Assembly: GCF_000337335.1 (NCBI RefSeq)
Contig: NZ_AOJN01000051.1
Location: 25,833-58,366, forward strand
From: Halorubrum distributum JCM 10118
Lineage (GTDB): Archaea; Halobacteriota; Halobacteria; Halobacteriales; Haloferacaceae
Reading direction: 5' to 3'
DNA: 32,534 nt
Part shown: piece by piece, positions 22,088-30,904 of the stretch
Position numbering within the stretch: position 1 is the stretch's first letter
Layout: the number at the start of each line of letters is the position of its first letter
Made by a program: the position numbers and the translations under genes
Notes under the pieces: generated by a model
Databases searched by the model: none
What the model was told of the DNA's origin: nothing
The model's input: the letters and a program-made list of their open reading frames with translations, nothing else

Positions 22088-24775
22088 ATGAACACCAGAA
22101 CCACCCACCTCGACATCACGGGGATGAGCTGCGCCAACTGCTCGGCGAGCGTCGGCGACGCCGTGGAGTCGATAGACGGCGTCTCGCGTGCGGACGCGAA
22201 CTACGCCACCGACGAGGCGACGGTCGAGTACGACCCGGAGGCGACGTCGCTCGCGGCGATCTACGACGCGATCGAGGACGCCGGCTACGGCGCGGTCTCG
22301 GAGACGGCGACCGTCGCGATCACCGACATGACGTGCGCGAACTGCGCGGACGCCAATCGCGACGCGTTAGCGTCCGTGCCCGGCGTCGTCGACGCCGACG
22401 TGAACTACGCGACCGACGAGGCACAGGTGCGGTACAACCCCGCCGAGACCTCGCTGTCGGCGCTGTACGACGCCGTCGAGGACGCGGGCTACTCTCCCGT
22501 CCGAGAGGACGAGGGCGCGGACGGCGAGGGCGCCGACGGAGAGGGGGAGGGCTCCGGCGAGAGCGCGCGCGACGCGGCTCGGAACGCCGAGATACGAAAG
22601 CAGCGCCGGCTGACGCTGTTCGGGGCCGCGCTGTCCGCGCCGCTGCTCTTCTTCCTCGTCGACAACCTCCTCCTCGGGGGGGCGGTCGTGCCCGACCGGG
22701 TCTTCGGCGTCGGGATCCACTGGGTCGCGGCCGCGCTCGCGACGCCGGTCCAGGTCGTGCTCGGTCGCCCGTTCTACGTGAACTCCTACAAGGCGCTCGT
22801 CACGAACGGGCGCGCCAACATGGACGTGCTGATCGCCCTTGGGTCGACGACGGCGTACGTCTACTCCGTCGCCGTCCTCCTCGACGTGGTCGCCGGGAGC
22901 GTCTACTTCGACACGGCGGCGCTCATCCTCGTCTTCATCACCCTCGGCAACTACCTCGAGGCCCGCTCGAAGGGGCAGGCCGGAGAGGCGCTCCGGAAGC
23001 TCCTCGAGATGGAGGCCGACACCGCGACCCTCGTCGACGGGGACGGGACCGAACGCGAGGTCCCGATCGACGAGGTCGCGGTCGGCGACCGGATGAAGGT
23101 CCGCCCCGGCGAGCAGGTTCCGACCGACGGCGTCGTCGTCGGTGGGCAGTCCGCCGTCGACGAGTCGATGGTGACGGGCGAGTCGGTCCCCGTCGAGAAG
23201 TCGGAGGGCGACGAGGTCGTCGGCTCCACCATCAACGAGAACGGGCTCCTCGTCGTCGAGGCGACGAAGGTCGGTGCGGACACCGCGCTCCAGCAGATCG
23301 TCCAGACGGTGAAGGAGGCGCAGTCCCGCCAACCCGACATCCAGAACCTCGCTGACCGCATCTCCGCGTACTTCGTGCCGGCGGTCATCGCGAACGCGCT
23401 GCTGTGGGGGATCCTCTGGTTCGCCTTCCCCGAAGCGCTCGCCGGCTTCGTCGACCGGCTCCCGCTGTGGGGCCAGGTCGCGGGCGGGCCCGCCCCGGTC
23501 GGCGGGTCGGTATCGGTGTTCGAGTTCGCGATCGTCGTCTTCGCCTCCTCGGTCCTGATCGCGTGTCCCTGCGCGCTCGGCCTCGCGACGCCGGCCGCGA
23601 CGATGGTCGGGACCACCATCGGCGCGCAACACGGCGTCCTGTTCAAGGGCGGCGACGTGCTCGAACGCGCGAAGGACGTCGACACCGTGGTGTTCGACAA
23701 GACGGGAACGCTCACGGAAGGCGAGATGGAGCTCACGGACGTGGTCGCGCTCGGCAACGAGCGCGTCCCCGACGGCGGAGCGGTCGCCGAGGGCGAGGAC
23801 GCGGCGGTGACCGGCGACGACGCCACGGCCGCCGGCGACGACGCCGCGACCGACGCGCGGGCCGACGAGGACGAGGTACTCCGGCTCGCCGCGAGCGCGG
23901 AGCGCGGCAGCGAACACCCGCTCGCTCAGGCGATCGTCGACGGCGCCGAGGCGCGCGGCCTCGACCTCGCTGACCCCGAATCGTTCGAGAACGTCCCCGG
24001 CCACGGGGTGAGAGCGACCGTGGGGGGCGACCGGGTACTGGTCGGGAACCGGAAGCTGCTGCGCGACAGCGGGATCGACCCCTCGCCCGCCGCTGAGACG
24101 ATGGAACGCCTCGAGAGCGAGGGGAAGACGGCGATGCTCGTCGCCCGGATTCGAGACGGCGCGGACGGGGGCGAGCTCATGGGCGTCGTCGCCGACGCCG
24201 ACACGGTGAAACCGAGCGCGAAAGAGGCGGTGAGTCAGCTCCGGGACCGCGGTATCGACGTGATGATGATCACGGGGGACAACGAGCGCACGGCCCGCGC
24301 GGTCGCCGAGCGAGTCGGAATCGACCCCGACAACGTCCGCGCCGGCGTCCTCCCCGAGGACAAGTCCGACGCGGTCGAGGAGATCCAGGCCGACGGTCGC
24401 CGGGCGATGATGGTCGGCGACGGCGTCAACGACGCGCCGGCGCTCGCGGTCGCGTACGTCGGCACCGCCATCGGCTCCGGGACCGACGTGGCCATCGAGG
24501 CCGCCGACGTGACGCTGATGCGCGACGACCCGCTCGACGTCGTGAAGGCGATCCGCGTCTCCGACGCGACGCTCCAGAAGATCAAACAGAACCTCGTGTG
24601 GGCGCTCGGCTACAACACGGCGATGATCCCGCTGGCGTCGCTCGGGCTGCTTCAGCCCGTCCTCGCGGCCGGGGCGATGGCGTTCTCCTCGGTGTCGGTG
24701 CTGACGAACAGCCTCCTGTTCCGCCGGTACGACCCCGACGGCGACTACAGGCTCCTCGGCTTCCTGCGGCGCTGA
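22088..24775 (+). CDS. copA: Copper-type P1B ATPase with two metal-binding domains
   Basis: 895 residues from the ATG at 22088; the open frame begins eight codons earlier at a GTG. Two N-terminal HMA domains carry GMSCANCS (C15, C18) and DMTCANCAD (C83, C86). An acidic Gly/Glu linker (about 140-165) leads to the membrane part. The CPC metal-site motif is C493-P-C495, with a [10 protein letters not shown] actuator loop. The P-domain has D537 in DKTGTLTE, the HP locus [10 protein letters not shown] and [11 protein letters not shown]. An Ala/Asp/Gly-rich insert lies between DKTGT and the HP locus. CPC plus HMA domains point to Cu(I)/Ag(I) export, driven by ATP. No chaperone or copper regulator adjoins it. 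A weak TATA-like cactaaggg is centred about 28 bp upstream. Confidence 0.95.
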   Translation: MNTRTTHLDITGMSCANCSASVGDAVESIDGVSRADANYATDEATVEYDPEATSLAAIYDAIEDAGYGAVSETATVAITDMTCANCADANRDALASVPGVVDADVNYATDEAQVRYNPAETSLSALYDAVEDAGYSPVREDEGADGEGADGEGEGSGESARDAARNAEIRKQRRLTLFGAALSAPLLFFLVDNLLLGGAVVPDRVFGVGIHWVAAALATPVQVVLGRPFYVNSYKALVTNGRANMDVLIALGSTTAYVYSVAVLLDVVAGSVYFDTAALILVFITLGNYLEARSKGQAGEALRKLLEMEADTATLVDGDGTEREVPIDEVAVGDRMKVRPGEQVPTDGVVVGGQSAVDESMVTGESVPVEKSEGDEVVGSTINENGLLVVEATKVGADTALQQIVQTVKEAQSRQPDIQNLADRISAYFVPAVIANALLWGILWFAFPEALAGFVDRLPLWGQVAGGPAPVGGSVSVFEFAIVVFASSVLIACPCALGLATPAATMVGTTIGAQHGVLFKGGDVLERAKDVDTVVFDKTGTLTEGEMELTDVVALGNERVPDGGAVAEGEDAAVTGDDATAAGDDAATDARADEDEVLRLAASAERGSEHPLAQAIVDGAEARGLDLADPESFENVPGHGVRATVGGDRVLVGNRKLLRDSGIDPSPAAETMERLESEGKTAMLVARIRDGADGGELMGVVADADTVKPSAKEAVSQLRDRGIDVMMITGDNERTARAVAERVGIDPDNVRAGVLPEDKSDAVEEIQADGRRAMMVGDGVNDAPALAVAYVGTAIGSGTDVAIEAADVTLMRDDPLDVVKAIRVSDATLQKIKQNLVWALGYNTAMIPLASLGLLQPVLAAGAMAFSSVSVLTNSLLFRRYDPDGDYRLLGFLRR

Positions 24776-24843
24776 GCGCGGCGCGATTTCTCCCCCGCCG
24801 GCGGTCCCGAAGCCCCAAGACGACGCGGCGCGTACGCCGGCAC

Positions 24844-25500
24844 ATGTCGACCCTCCTCGTCGTCGGCGGCAGCGGCTTCATCGGACGCGACGTCTGTCGG
24901 TTCGCGGTCCGCGACGGCCACGAGGTCCGAAGCGTCTCGCGGAGCGGCCGCCCCGACGTCGACGAGGCATGGGCGGACGCCGTCTCGTGGACGAGCGCCG
25001 ACCTCTTCCGCCCGAACGCGTGGCGCGACCGCCTCGACGGCGTCGACGCCGTAGTCCACTCGGTCGGGACGCTCACCGAGGCGCCGACGGAGGGGGTCAC
25101 CTTCGAGCGCGTCAACGGGGACGCGGCCCTCCTCACGTCGCTGGAGGCGGAACGCGCCGGCGTCGACGCGTTCGTCTTCCTCTCGGCGGCGGCGAAGCCG
25201 CCCGGTATTCGAAACGCCTACCTGACGGCCAAGCGCCGCGCCGAGGCGTCCATCGCCGACCTCGACCTCGACGTGGTCACCCTCCGCCCGGGTCCCGTCT
25301 ACGGAGCGGGACAGCCGCACCTCCCCGGCGTCGTCGACCGCGTCCTCCGGTTCGTCGCGAGCGCGCCGCCGCTCGCGTCACGGCTCGGCGAGGCGCGGCC
25401 GCTCTCCGCCGACACCGTCGCGCGGGCGACGTACCGCGCCGCGCTGGACCCGGACGACCGCCTGCTCGACGTCTCCGATATTCGCGATCTCGCCGGGTGA
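24844..25500 (+). CDS. NAD(P)-binding epimerase/complex-I-like SDR, short
   Basis: 218 residues from the ATG at 24844; the open frame extends upstream into the copA 3' end in another frame and is not used. N-terminal Rossmann motif VVGGSGFIGRDV, then FRPNAWRDRLDGVDAVVHSVG and FVFLSAAAKPPGIRNAYLTAKRRAEA, where Tyr and Lys (YLTAK) match the extended-SDR active site. TLRPGPVYG is typical of atypical SDRs related to NDUFA9 and NmrA. At about 218 residues it is shorter than most, lacking much of the C-terminal substrate domain. The function is not assignable. It lies 68 bp downstream of copA in the same direction. Confidence 0.88.
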   Translation: MSTLLVVGGSGFIGRDVCRFAVRDGHEVRSVSRSGRPDVDEAWADAVSWTSADLFRPNAWRDRLDGVDAVVHSVGTLTEAPTEGVTFERVNGDAALLTSLEAERAGVDAFVFLSAAAKPPGIRNAYLTAKRRAEASIADLDLDVVTLRPGPVYGAGQPHLPGVVDRVLRFVASAPPLASRLGEARPLSADTVARATYRAALDPDDRLLDVSDIRDLAG

Positions 25501-25533
25501 GCGCCGGGGCGACTCCCGATCCAAAAACGTCCG

Positions 25534-25809
25534 TCAGCGCGCGCTGCGCTCCTTGGCCATCTCCAGCGAGACGAAGAAGCCGAAGTACGCCGGAATCCCC
25601 GCGAGCATGAACATGTACAGCACCCACTGCGGGGCCGTCGAGAAGGCGACGTTGTACAGCGAGGACGCGAGCCCCACCCACACGAGCGCGAACAGCAGGT
25701 CCTGGAGCATCCCGGTGCCGTTCTCGCTGAGCACGTGCCGGGCGCGGTCGGCGACGCTCGGGTCGGTCGGCTGGTCGTCAGGCGTCTCCGGGGCGTCCGA
25801 GTCGGGCAT
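25534..25809 (-). CDS. Small two-segment membrane protein
   Basis: 91 residues: an acidic, Pro-rich cytoplasmic N-terminus (MPDSDAPETPDDQPTDPS), then hydrophobic segments at about 38-57 and 62-83, ending in the charged tail MAKERSAR. I recognise no family. It is the last minus-strand gene behind the acetate-type cluster, with 132 bp to the UspA gene, so a link to the transporter is possible but unproven. It is convergent with the epimerase-like gene, 33 bp away. Confidence 0.75.
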   Translation of the reverse strand: MPDSDAPETPDDQPTDPSVADRARHVLSENGTGMLQDLLFALVWVGLASSLYNVAFSTAPQWVLYMFMLAGIPAYFGFFVSLEMAKERSAR

Positions 25810-25941
25810 GAACTGAGTGTGGAAGAGGGGGTACGTCGGTGTTGCGGAATCGCGCGGTGTCGAGCGCGCGATGAAGCGGTTCGCGGGCCGCGAGGAGGTC
25901 GGCCGCGGAGCGGCCGGGGGAGCCTCCGTCGGACCGCGACC

Positions 25942-26403
25942 TCAGTCCTCGTCGAGGTAGTCGACGACGAGGATCGGGACGTGCGTCGAGCGCAGGGTGC
26001 GCTCCGTGACGCTGCCCAGCAGCGCGCGGCGCACGCCGGCACGGCCGTGACTCCCCATCACGATGAGGTCGATGTCGTTGTCCTCGGCGTAGTCGCCGAT
26101 CACCTTGTGCGGTCGGCCGCCCGAGACGTGTTCGACGATATCGACGCCGCGTTCGTCGCCGCGCGCGGCGACCACCCCGGTCGCCTCGTCGGCCTGCTCT
26201 TTCAGCTCGCCCATCTCGTCGAACCGGCCCTGCTTGAGCCGGTCGACCTGCTCGGTGCCGAGGCTGAAGTTCACGGAGTCGATGTCGACCACGTACAGCG
26301 CGTGGACCTCGGCGTCGTACTTCTCCGCGAGGTCGAGCGCGTGGTCGACAGCGGCCTCCGCGACGTCGCTGCCGTCAGTGGGAACGAGTATTCGGTCGTA
26401 CAT
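25942..26403 (-). CDS. Universal stress protein, UspA family
   Basis: 153 residues, one Usp domain. MYDRILVPTDGSDVAEAAVDHA is the standard N-terminal strand and loop, and GSHGRAGVRRALLGSVTERTL holds the G-2x-G-9x-G(S/T) ATP-binding pattern. It starts 3 bp after the large symporter subunit stop, so the two are almost certainly cotranscribed. Usp proteins beside SSS or amino-acid transporters are common in haloarchaea and may adjust transporter activity by nucleotide binding; that role is inference. Confidence 0.95.
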   Translation of the reverse strand: MYDRILVPTDGSDVAEAAVDHALDLAEKYDAEVHALYVVDIDSVNFSLGTEQVDRLKQGRFDEMGELKEQADEATGVVAARGDERGVDIVEHVSGGRPHKVIGDYAEDNDIDLIVMGSHGRAGVRRALLGSVTERTLRSTHVPILVVDYLDED

Positions 26404-26406
26404 GGA

Positions 26407-28137
26407 TTACTCCGCTTCCTCCGTGGTTTCGTCGTCCATTGCGCGGCCACCGTCGGTCGCCACGTCCTCGCCGCCGTCGGCGACGACGTCTTCGGCGGTC
26501 TCCTGCTGGCCCATCGGTTCGGGGCTGTGACACTGCCGGACGATCCGCTTCGTCTCCAGCGACGGCTCGTCGGTGGCCATCGAGACGGCGATGGTGACGA
26601 CGAACACGATCGGGAGCGTGATGAGCGCCGAACCGATGGCGGGCATCCACGTCGCGAGCCCGGCCGACAGCGGCGCATCGAGGGAGCCGATGTACGTCGG
26701 GACGATCTGGTTGATCATCGGGATCGACCAGAGCGTCAGCCCGGTCGTCATGCCCGCGAGCGCGCCCTGCCGGTTCGCGTTCTCCCACCACATGCCGAGG
26801 AAGAACATCGGGAACAGCACGGAGCCGGCGAGCGAGAACGCGTACCCGACGAGCGCGGCGATCGAGGACGCGGGGTTGAGCGCCGCCAGCGTCGTCAGCG
26901 CGCCCAGCGCGACGATCGAGAGGCGGCCGACGAGGATCTGCTGGCGCTGCGTCGCGTCCTCGTTGATGATGTTCGTGTAGATGTCGTGGCTGATCGCCGA
27001 CGAGCCGGCGATGAACAGCCCGGCGACCGTCGCGATGGCGGCAGCGATACCGCCCGCCGCGACGATGCCGACGAACCAGGACGGGAGTCCGGACAGCTGC
27101 GCCGCCAGCACGACGATGACCTCGCTGGCTGCCCCAGTCATCCCGGGGTCACCGTACGTCGCGCCGACGTTCTGCGAGTAGAGGTCGGTCCCGAACGCCG
27201 CGAACGCGGGAGCGCTCCAGTAGAGGATGCAGATGAAGAACAGCCCCCAGACCGTCGACCAGCGGGCCGTCCGCTCGCTCTCGACCGTGTAGAACCGGAC
27301 GAGCACGTGCGGGAGCCCGCAGGTGCCGACGATGAGCGAGAACGTCGTCGCGACCCAGAGGTAGTAGCTCGACCCGGCGAACGGCTCGGAGAACTCGCTG
27401 CCGAGCTGGCTGATCAGCGCGCCGTACTCGAGCTGCGGCAGCACCGTGGAGTAACCGTTCGTGTAGCCGACGACGAACAGCCCCACGACGAACGCGAGGA
27501 TGAGGATGACGTACTGGACCGCCTGGTTCTTCGTGGCGCCCAGCATCCCGGACAGCGTCAGGTAGCCGACGGTGACGACCATCATGGCGACGACCATCAC
27601 CTGGTACCCGTCGAGGCCGGGGATGAGGCCCCCGTAGTTACCGAAGATGTACAGGCCGACCAAGGCCATCCCCTTCGCCTGCCCGATGGCGTAGACGAAG
27701 CCGATGAGGAACGTCGTCACCGCCGCGATGGCGCGCGCGGTGTCGGAGTTGAATCGGTCGCCGACGAAGTCCGGCGCCGTGTACTTCCCGAACCGACGCA
27801 GCTGCGCGGCGAGGAAGATGAGCAGGATGAAGTAGCCCGTCGTCCAGCCGACAACGAACACGAGCCCGTAGAATCCGGCCAGCGCGATCGAGGCCGCCAT
27901 CCCGAGATAGGACGCCGCGGACATCCAGTTGGCCCCGATCGCCATCCCGTTCTCGACGTTCCCGATGGACCGGCCCGCCACCCACATGTCGTCGGTGTCG
28001 GCCACGCGGAAGACGAAGCCGATCGTGAGGAACAGCCCCAACATCCCGATCACGAGGAGCGCCGGTCCCAGCTTGAACGAGATGTCGAGCGCCTCCGGAA
28101 GGAGGTCGCTCTGGAGGAGGATCGAACTCGCCGTCAT
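26407..28137 (-). CDS. SSS-family sodium:solute symporter, VC_2705 type, large subunit
   Basis: 576 residues with about 13 hydrophobic segments. SSS-family features: GFVFRVADTDDMWVAGRSIG, then GANWMSAASYLGMAASIALAG, AVQYVILILAFVVGL, and GIAAAIATVAGLFIAGSSAISHDIYTNI, where the conserved residues of the second sodium site lie. Its start overlaps the DUF4212 stop as ATGA, the pairing seen in the VC_2705/TIGR03648-like group with a small subunit. The neighbouring acetyl-CoA synthetase suggests acetate or another short monocarboxylate. The C-terminal cytoplasmic tail carries DVATDGGRAMDDE, a copy of the repeat in the small subunit. I therefore leave the actP symbol unassigned. Confidence 0.93.
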   Translation of the reverse strand: MTASSILLQSDLLPEALDISFKLGPALLVIGMLGLFLTIGFVFRVADTDDMWVAGRSIGNVENGMAIGANWMSAASYLGMAASIALAGFYGLVFVVGWTTGYFILLIFLAAQLRRFGKYTAPDFVGDRFNSDTARAIAAVTTFLIGFVYAIGQAKGMALVGLYIFGNYGGLIPGLDGYQVMVVAMMVVTVGYLTLSGMLGATKNQAVQYVILILAFVVGLFVVGYTNGYSTVLPQLEYGALISQLGSEFSEPFAGSSYYLWVATTFSLIVGTCGLPHVLVRFYTVESERTARWSTVWGLFFICILYWSAPAFAAFGTDLYSQNVGATYGDPGMTGAASEVIVVLAAQLSGLPSWFVGIVAAGGIAAAIATVAGLFIAGSSAISHDIYTNIINEDATQRQQILVGRLSIVALGALTTLAALNPASSIAALVGYAFSLAGSVLFPMFFLGMWWENANRQGALAGMTTGLTLWSIPMINQIVPTYIGSLDAPLSAGLATWMPAIGSALITLPIVFVVTIAVSMATDEPSLETKRIVRQCHSPEPMGQQETAEDVVADGGEDVATDGGRAMDDETTEEAE

Positions 28138-28649
28138 TCGTCGGACCCTCCGTCGGTCGCGACGTCAGCCGTGCCGTGCTCGATACCGTACTTCTCGTCG
28201 AGCGCGTCCCGCTTGCGCGAGTACCAGAACGCTAAGATCAGCGCGCTGGTCGGCGCGCCGAACGCGACGAGGAAGTAGTGGAGCGGGAACTGAAGGATCG
28301 GCATCGACTGCGTCATCGGACCGGGAGCGATCCGCGTCAGGGTCACCGGCCCCCACACCGCGAGGACCCAAATGGCGAACCCGGACCACACGATTCGCAG
28401 GTGATCGCGCATGTACGGCGTGCTCGGATTCAGGATGTTCACCTCCGCTCCGAGGTAGTCGGTATTGTTGTGCGTCTGTGCGGCTCCCGAGGAGGCGACG
28501 CCGCCGTCGGTGGCCGCGTCGTTCGTTGCGCGCCCCCCGTCGGTGGCCGCGTCGTTCGCTGCGCGCCCCCCGTCGGTGGCCGCGTCGTCAGTTTCGCGGC
28601 CACTATCGGTGACCGCGTCGTCTCGTTCGCGTGAGGTATTATCTGTCAT
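28134..28649 (-). CDS. DUF4212 small subunit of sodium:solute symporter
   Basis: 171 residues. An N-terminal tail of four 11-residue repeats (10-53) is followed by the DUF4212 core: LNPSTPYMRDHLRIVWSGF, a first hydrophobic helix at about 88-106, MPILQFPLHYFLVAFGAP, and a second helix at about 122-140 ending WYSRKRDALDEKYG. It ends in ADVATDGGSDE, again a copy of the repeat motif. DUF4212 proteins (TIGR03647-like) sit beside VC_2705-type symporters and are thought to be small subunits of the transporter; here the stop overlaps the large subunit start. The repeats are unusual for the family as I know it. Confidence 0.92.
   Translation of the reverse strand: MTDNTSRERDDAVTDSGRETDDAATDGGRAANDAATDGGRATNDAATDGGVASSGAAQTHNNTDYLGAEVNILNPSTPYMRDHLRIVWSGFAIWVLAVWGPVTLTRIAPGPMTQSMPILQFPLHYFLVAFGAPTSALILAFWYSRKRDALDEKYGIEHGTADVATDGGSDE
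28491..28622 (-). repeat. 33-bp tandem repeats coding an 11-residue unit in the DUF4212 gene
   Basis: Four units of 11 codons: DDAVTDSGRET, DDAATDGGRAA, NDAATDGGRAT and NDAATDGGVAS. The middle two are nearly identical in DNA (tgcgcgccccccgtcggtgg at 28527 and 28560). A close 30-bp relative occurs in the downstream symporter gene at 26440-26469, with 4 differences from the copy at 28560-28589. Confidence 0.9.
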
Positions 28650-28736
28650 GTTTTGTCGTGTGTTGGGAATCGTTTGTCTCGTTTTTTCGTGATGATTATC
28701 GTCGTGTGGTCCGGTGTGGTCGTGAGTGGAACAGCT

Positions 28737-28754
28737 GAAAACGGCTCGCCGAGC
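28737..28754 (-). terminator. Possible terminator after acs
   Basis: The palindrome GCTCGCCGAGC at 28744-28754 begins one base past the acs stop and is followed on the minus strand by CGTTTTC. The T-run is short, so this is weak. Confidence 0.3.
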
Positions 28755-28755
28755 G

Positions 28756-30750
28756 CTACTCGGCGTCGGCCTTCTCTTGGATCTCCTCGACGATCTCGGG
28801 GTTCCGCAGCGTGCTCGTGTTCCCGAGCTCCTCGCCGTCGGCGATGTTCTCCAGCAGGCGGCGCATGATCTTCCCGGACCGGGTCTTCGGCAGGTCGGGC
28901 GTGAACACGACCTGCTCGGGCCGGGCGATCGGGCCGATGGCGTCCTCGACGGCCGCGACGATCGTCTCGCGGAGCTCCTCGTTGCCCTCGTAGCCGTCCT
29001 CGGTGGTGACGTAGGTGTACACCGCCTCGCCTTTGATGTCGTGGTTGCCGCCGACGACCGCGGCCTCGGCGACGCCCTCGACGCCGACGATCGCCGACTC
29101 GATCTCCATCGTCCCCAGCCGGTGGCCGGAGACGTTGAGCACGTCGTCCACGCGGCCGAGGACGGTGATGTAGCCGTCGTCGTCGATCTTCGCCCCGTCC
29201 TCCGGGAAGTACACCCAGTCGTCGGGGTCGTCGCTGTCGGTGTCGGAGTACTCCGCCCAGTACTCCTCGATGTAGCGCTCGTCGTTGTTGTACAGCGTCC
29301 GGAGCATGCCGGGCCACGGCTTCTGTACCGTGAGGTAGCCGGCCTTTCCGGGCTCTACCTCGTCGCCGAGCGTGTCGAGGATCTGGACGTCGAGCCCCGG
29401 CAGCGGCGGCCCCGCGGCGCCGGGCTTCATGTCCTTGACGCCGGGCAGCGTCGTCACCATCATCCCGCCGGTCTCGGTCTGCCACCACGTGTCGACGACG
29501 GGACACTCCTCGTCGCCGATGTGCTGGTAGTACCACTTCCACGCGCGGGGGTTGATCGGCTCGCCGACCGTGCCGAGCAGCCGCAGCGAGGAGAGGTCGT
29601 GGCGGTCCGGGAACTTCGAGCCCCACTTCATAAACGCCCGAATCGCGGTCGGAGCGGTGTACAGCTGGGTCGCCTCGTGCTCCTCGACGATCTCCCAGAG
29701 GCGGTCGCGCTCCGGGTGGTCCGGCGTCCCCTCGTACATCATCGTCGTCGTGCCGAGCGAGAGCGGCCCGTAGACGATGTACGAGTGCCCCGTGATCCAG
29801 CCGATGTCGGCCGAACAGAAGTACGTGTCATCCGGCTTGATGTCGAGGACCGACTGCGAGGTCCACGACACCCACGAGAGGTAGCCGCCGGTCGTGTGTT
29901 TCACGCCCTTCGGCTTCCCGGTCGTCCCCGAGGTGTACATCAGGAACAGCATGTCCTCGGCGTCGCGCGTGACCGGCTCGACCTCGGCGCCCTCGTGTTC
30001 CGCGACGAGGTCGCCGTAGTCGATCTGGTCGTCGCCGAGGTCGTGGCCGAAGCCGTCGCCGTTCGGCCCGAGCCGGTCGACGACCACCGTGGTCGTGTCG
30101 TGGTCGACGCCCGCGAGCCCCTCGTTCGCCTTGTCGAGGTGGTCGAGCGGGTCGCCGCGGCGGTAGTAGCCGTCGCAGGTGACGAGGTACTCGGAGTCCG
30201 CGGCGTTCATCCGCGTCGCCAGTGCGTCGGCCGAGAACCCGGCGAACACGACGCTGTGAGGCGCGCCGATGCGCGCACACGCCAGCATCGCGATCGGCAG
30301 CTCCGGGATCATCGGCATGTACATCGTGACGACGTCGTCCTCCTCGACGCCCTGCTCCCGGAGGGCGGCCGCGAACTCGTTCACCTCGCGGTGGAGCTCC
30401 TCGTACGTGTACGTGCGGTCGTCCTCGTCGACCGGCTCGCCGACCCACTCGATGGCGGCCTCGTCGCCGCGCTCGTCGAGGTGTCGGTCGAGGCAGTTCG
30501 CCGACGCGTTCAGCTCGCCGCCCGTGAACCACTCGTAGAACGGCGGGTTGCTGTCGTCGAGCACCTGGTCGTAGTCGGTTTCCCACTCCAGCAGGTCGGC
30601 GGCCGTCTCCCAGCACTCGGGCCAGTTCTCCTCGAACTCCTCGTATATCTCCGGGTCGGAGACGTTCGCCTGCTCGACGAACGACTCCGACGGCTCGAAT
30701 ACCTCCTGTTCCGCGAGTCTCGCTTCCAGTTGGCCGTCTCCCTCTGTCAT
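28756..30750 (-). CDS. acs: Acetyl-CoA synthetase
   Basis: 664 residues from the ATG at 30750; the open frame upstream (to 31407) lies in the next gene and is not used. It makes acetyl-CoA from acetate, ATP and CoA through an acetyl-adenylate. ANL-superfamily motifs: the P-loop YTSGTTGKPKG, GWITGHSY, VDTWWQTETGG, the late LGRVDDVLNVSGHRLGT, and SGKIMRR near the C-terminus with the catalytic lysine that acetylation controls in other species. The strong TATA box 33 bp upstream supports the start. Downstream lie the symporter genes, 106 bp away, and upstream a regulator of the same orientation, so uptake and activation of acetate is the simplest reading. Confidence 0.97.
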   Translation of the reverse strand: MTEGDGQLEARLAEQEVFEPSESFVEQANVSDPEIYEEFEENWPECWETAADLLEWETDYDQVLDDSNPPFYEWFTGGELNASANCLDRHLDERGDEAAIEWVGEPVDEDDRTYTYEELHREVNEFAAALREQGVEEDDVVTMYMPMIPELPIAMLACARIGAPHSVVFAGFSADALATRMNAADSEYLVTCDGYYRRGDPLDHLDKANEGLAGVDHDTTTVVVDRLGPNGDGFGHDLGDDQIDYGDLVAEHEGAEVEPVTRDAEDMLFLMYTSGTTGKPKGVKHTTGGYLSWVSWTSQSVLDIKPDDTYFCSADIGWITGHSYIVYGPLSLGTTTMMYEGTPDHPERDRLWEIVEEHEATQLYTAPTAIRAFMKWGSKFPDRHDLSSLRLLGTVGEPINPRAWKWYYQHIGDEECPVVDTWWQTETGGMMVTTLPGVKDMKPGAAGPPLPGLDVQILDTLGDEVEPGKAGYLTVQKPWPGMLRTLYNNDERYIEEYWAEYSDTDSDDPDDWVYFPEDGAKIDDDGYITVLGRVDDVLNVSGHRLGTMEIESAIVGVEGVAEAAVVGGNHDIKGEAVYTYVTTEDGYEGNEELRETIVAAVEDAIGPIARPEQVVFTPDLPKTRSGKIMRRLLENIADGEELGNTSTLRNPEIVEEIQEKADAE

Positions 30751-30764
30751 GGTACGGTCGTACC
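30751..30764. promoter_or_regulatory. Inverted repeat GGTACG-GT-CGTACC at the acs start
   Basis: Perfect 6-bp arms immediately before the acs ATG, downstream of its TATA box and therefore over the expected start of transcription. This placement suits an operator. Confidence 0.35.
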
Positions 30765-30778
30765 CAACCAATATCGCC

Positions 30779-30786
30779 ATATAAAC
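30779..30786 (-). promoter_or_regulatory. TATA box of acs
   Basis: Minus-strand gtttatat, centred 33 bp before the ATG at 30750, the clearest TATA box in the window. Confidence 0.65.
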
Positions 30787-30904
30787 GCTGACGCTAAATA
30801 CGAAAAATCGTGATAGACTCTCTCCGGCCCGGCGCTGGTGTCTCAGCGGGCGACGAGGGTCCCGTGGGAGCGACGACCCCGCCGCGTCCCAGCGATTCGG
30901 CCGG

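Noticed and set aside
24598-24843. N-terminal extension of the epimerase-like protein into the copA 3' end
   Set aside because: The extension is Arg/Pro-rich in a different frame from copA; the Rossmann fold starts right after the ATG at 24844.
25735-28278. Open frame of 847 codons on the plus strand opposite the UspA and symporter genes
   Set aside because: It mirrors genuine genes; composition is rich in Arg and His instead of acidic residues.
28726-30813. Open frame of 695 codons on the plus strand opposite acs
   Set aside because: Antisense shadow of acetyl-CoA synthetase, with no recognisable domain.
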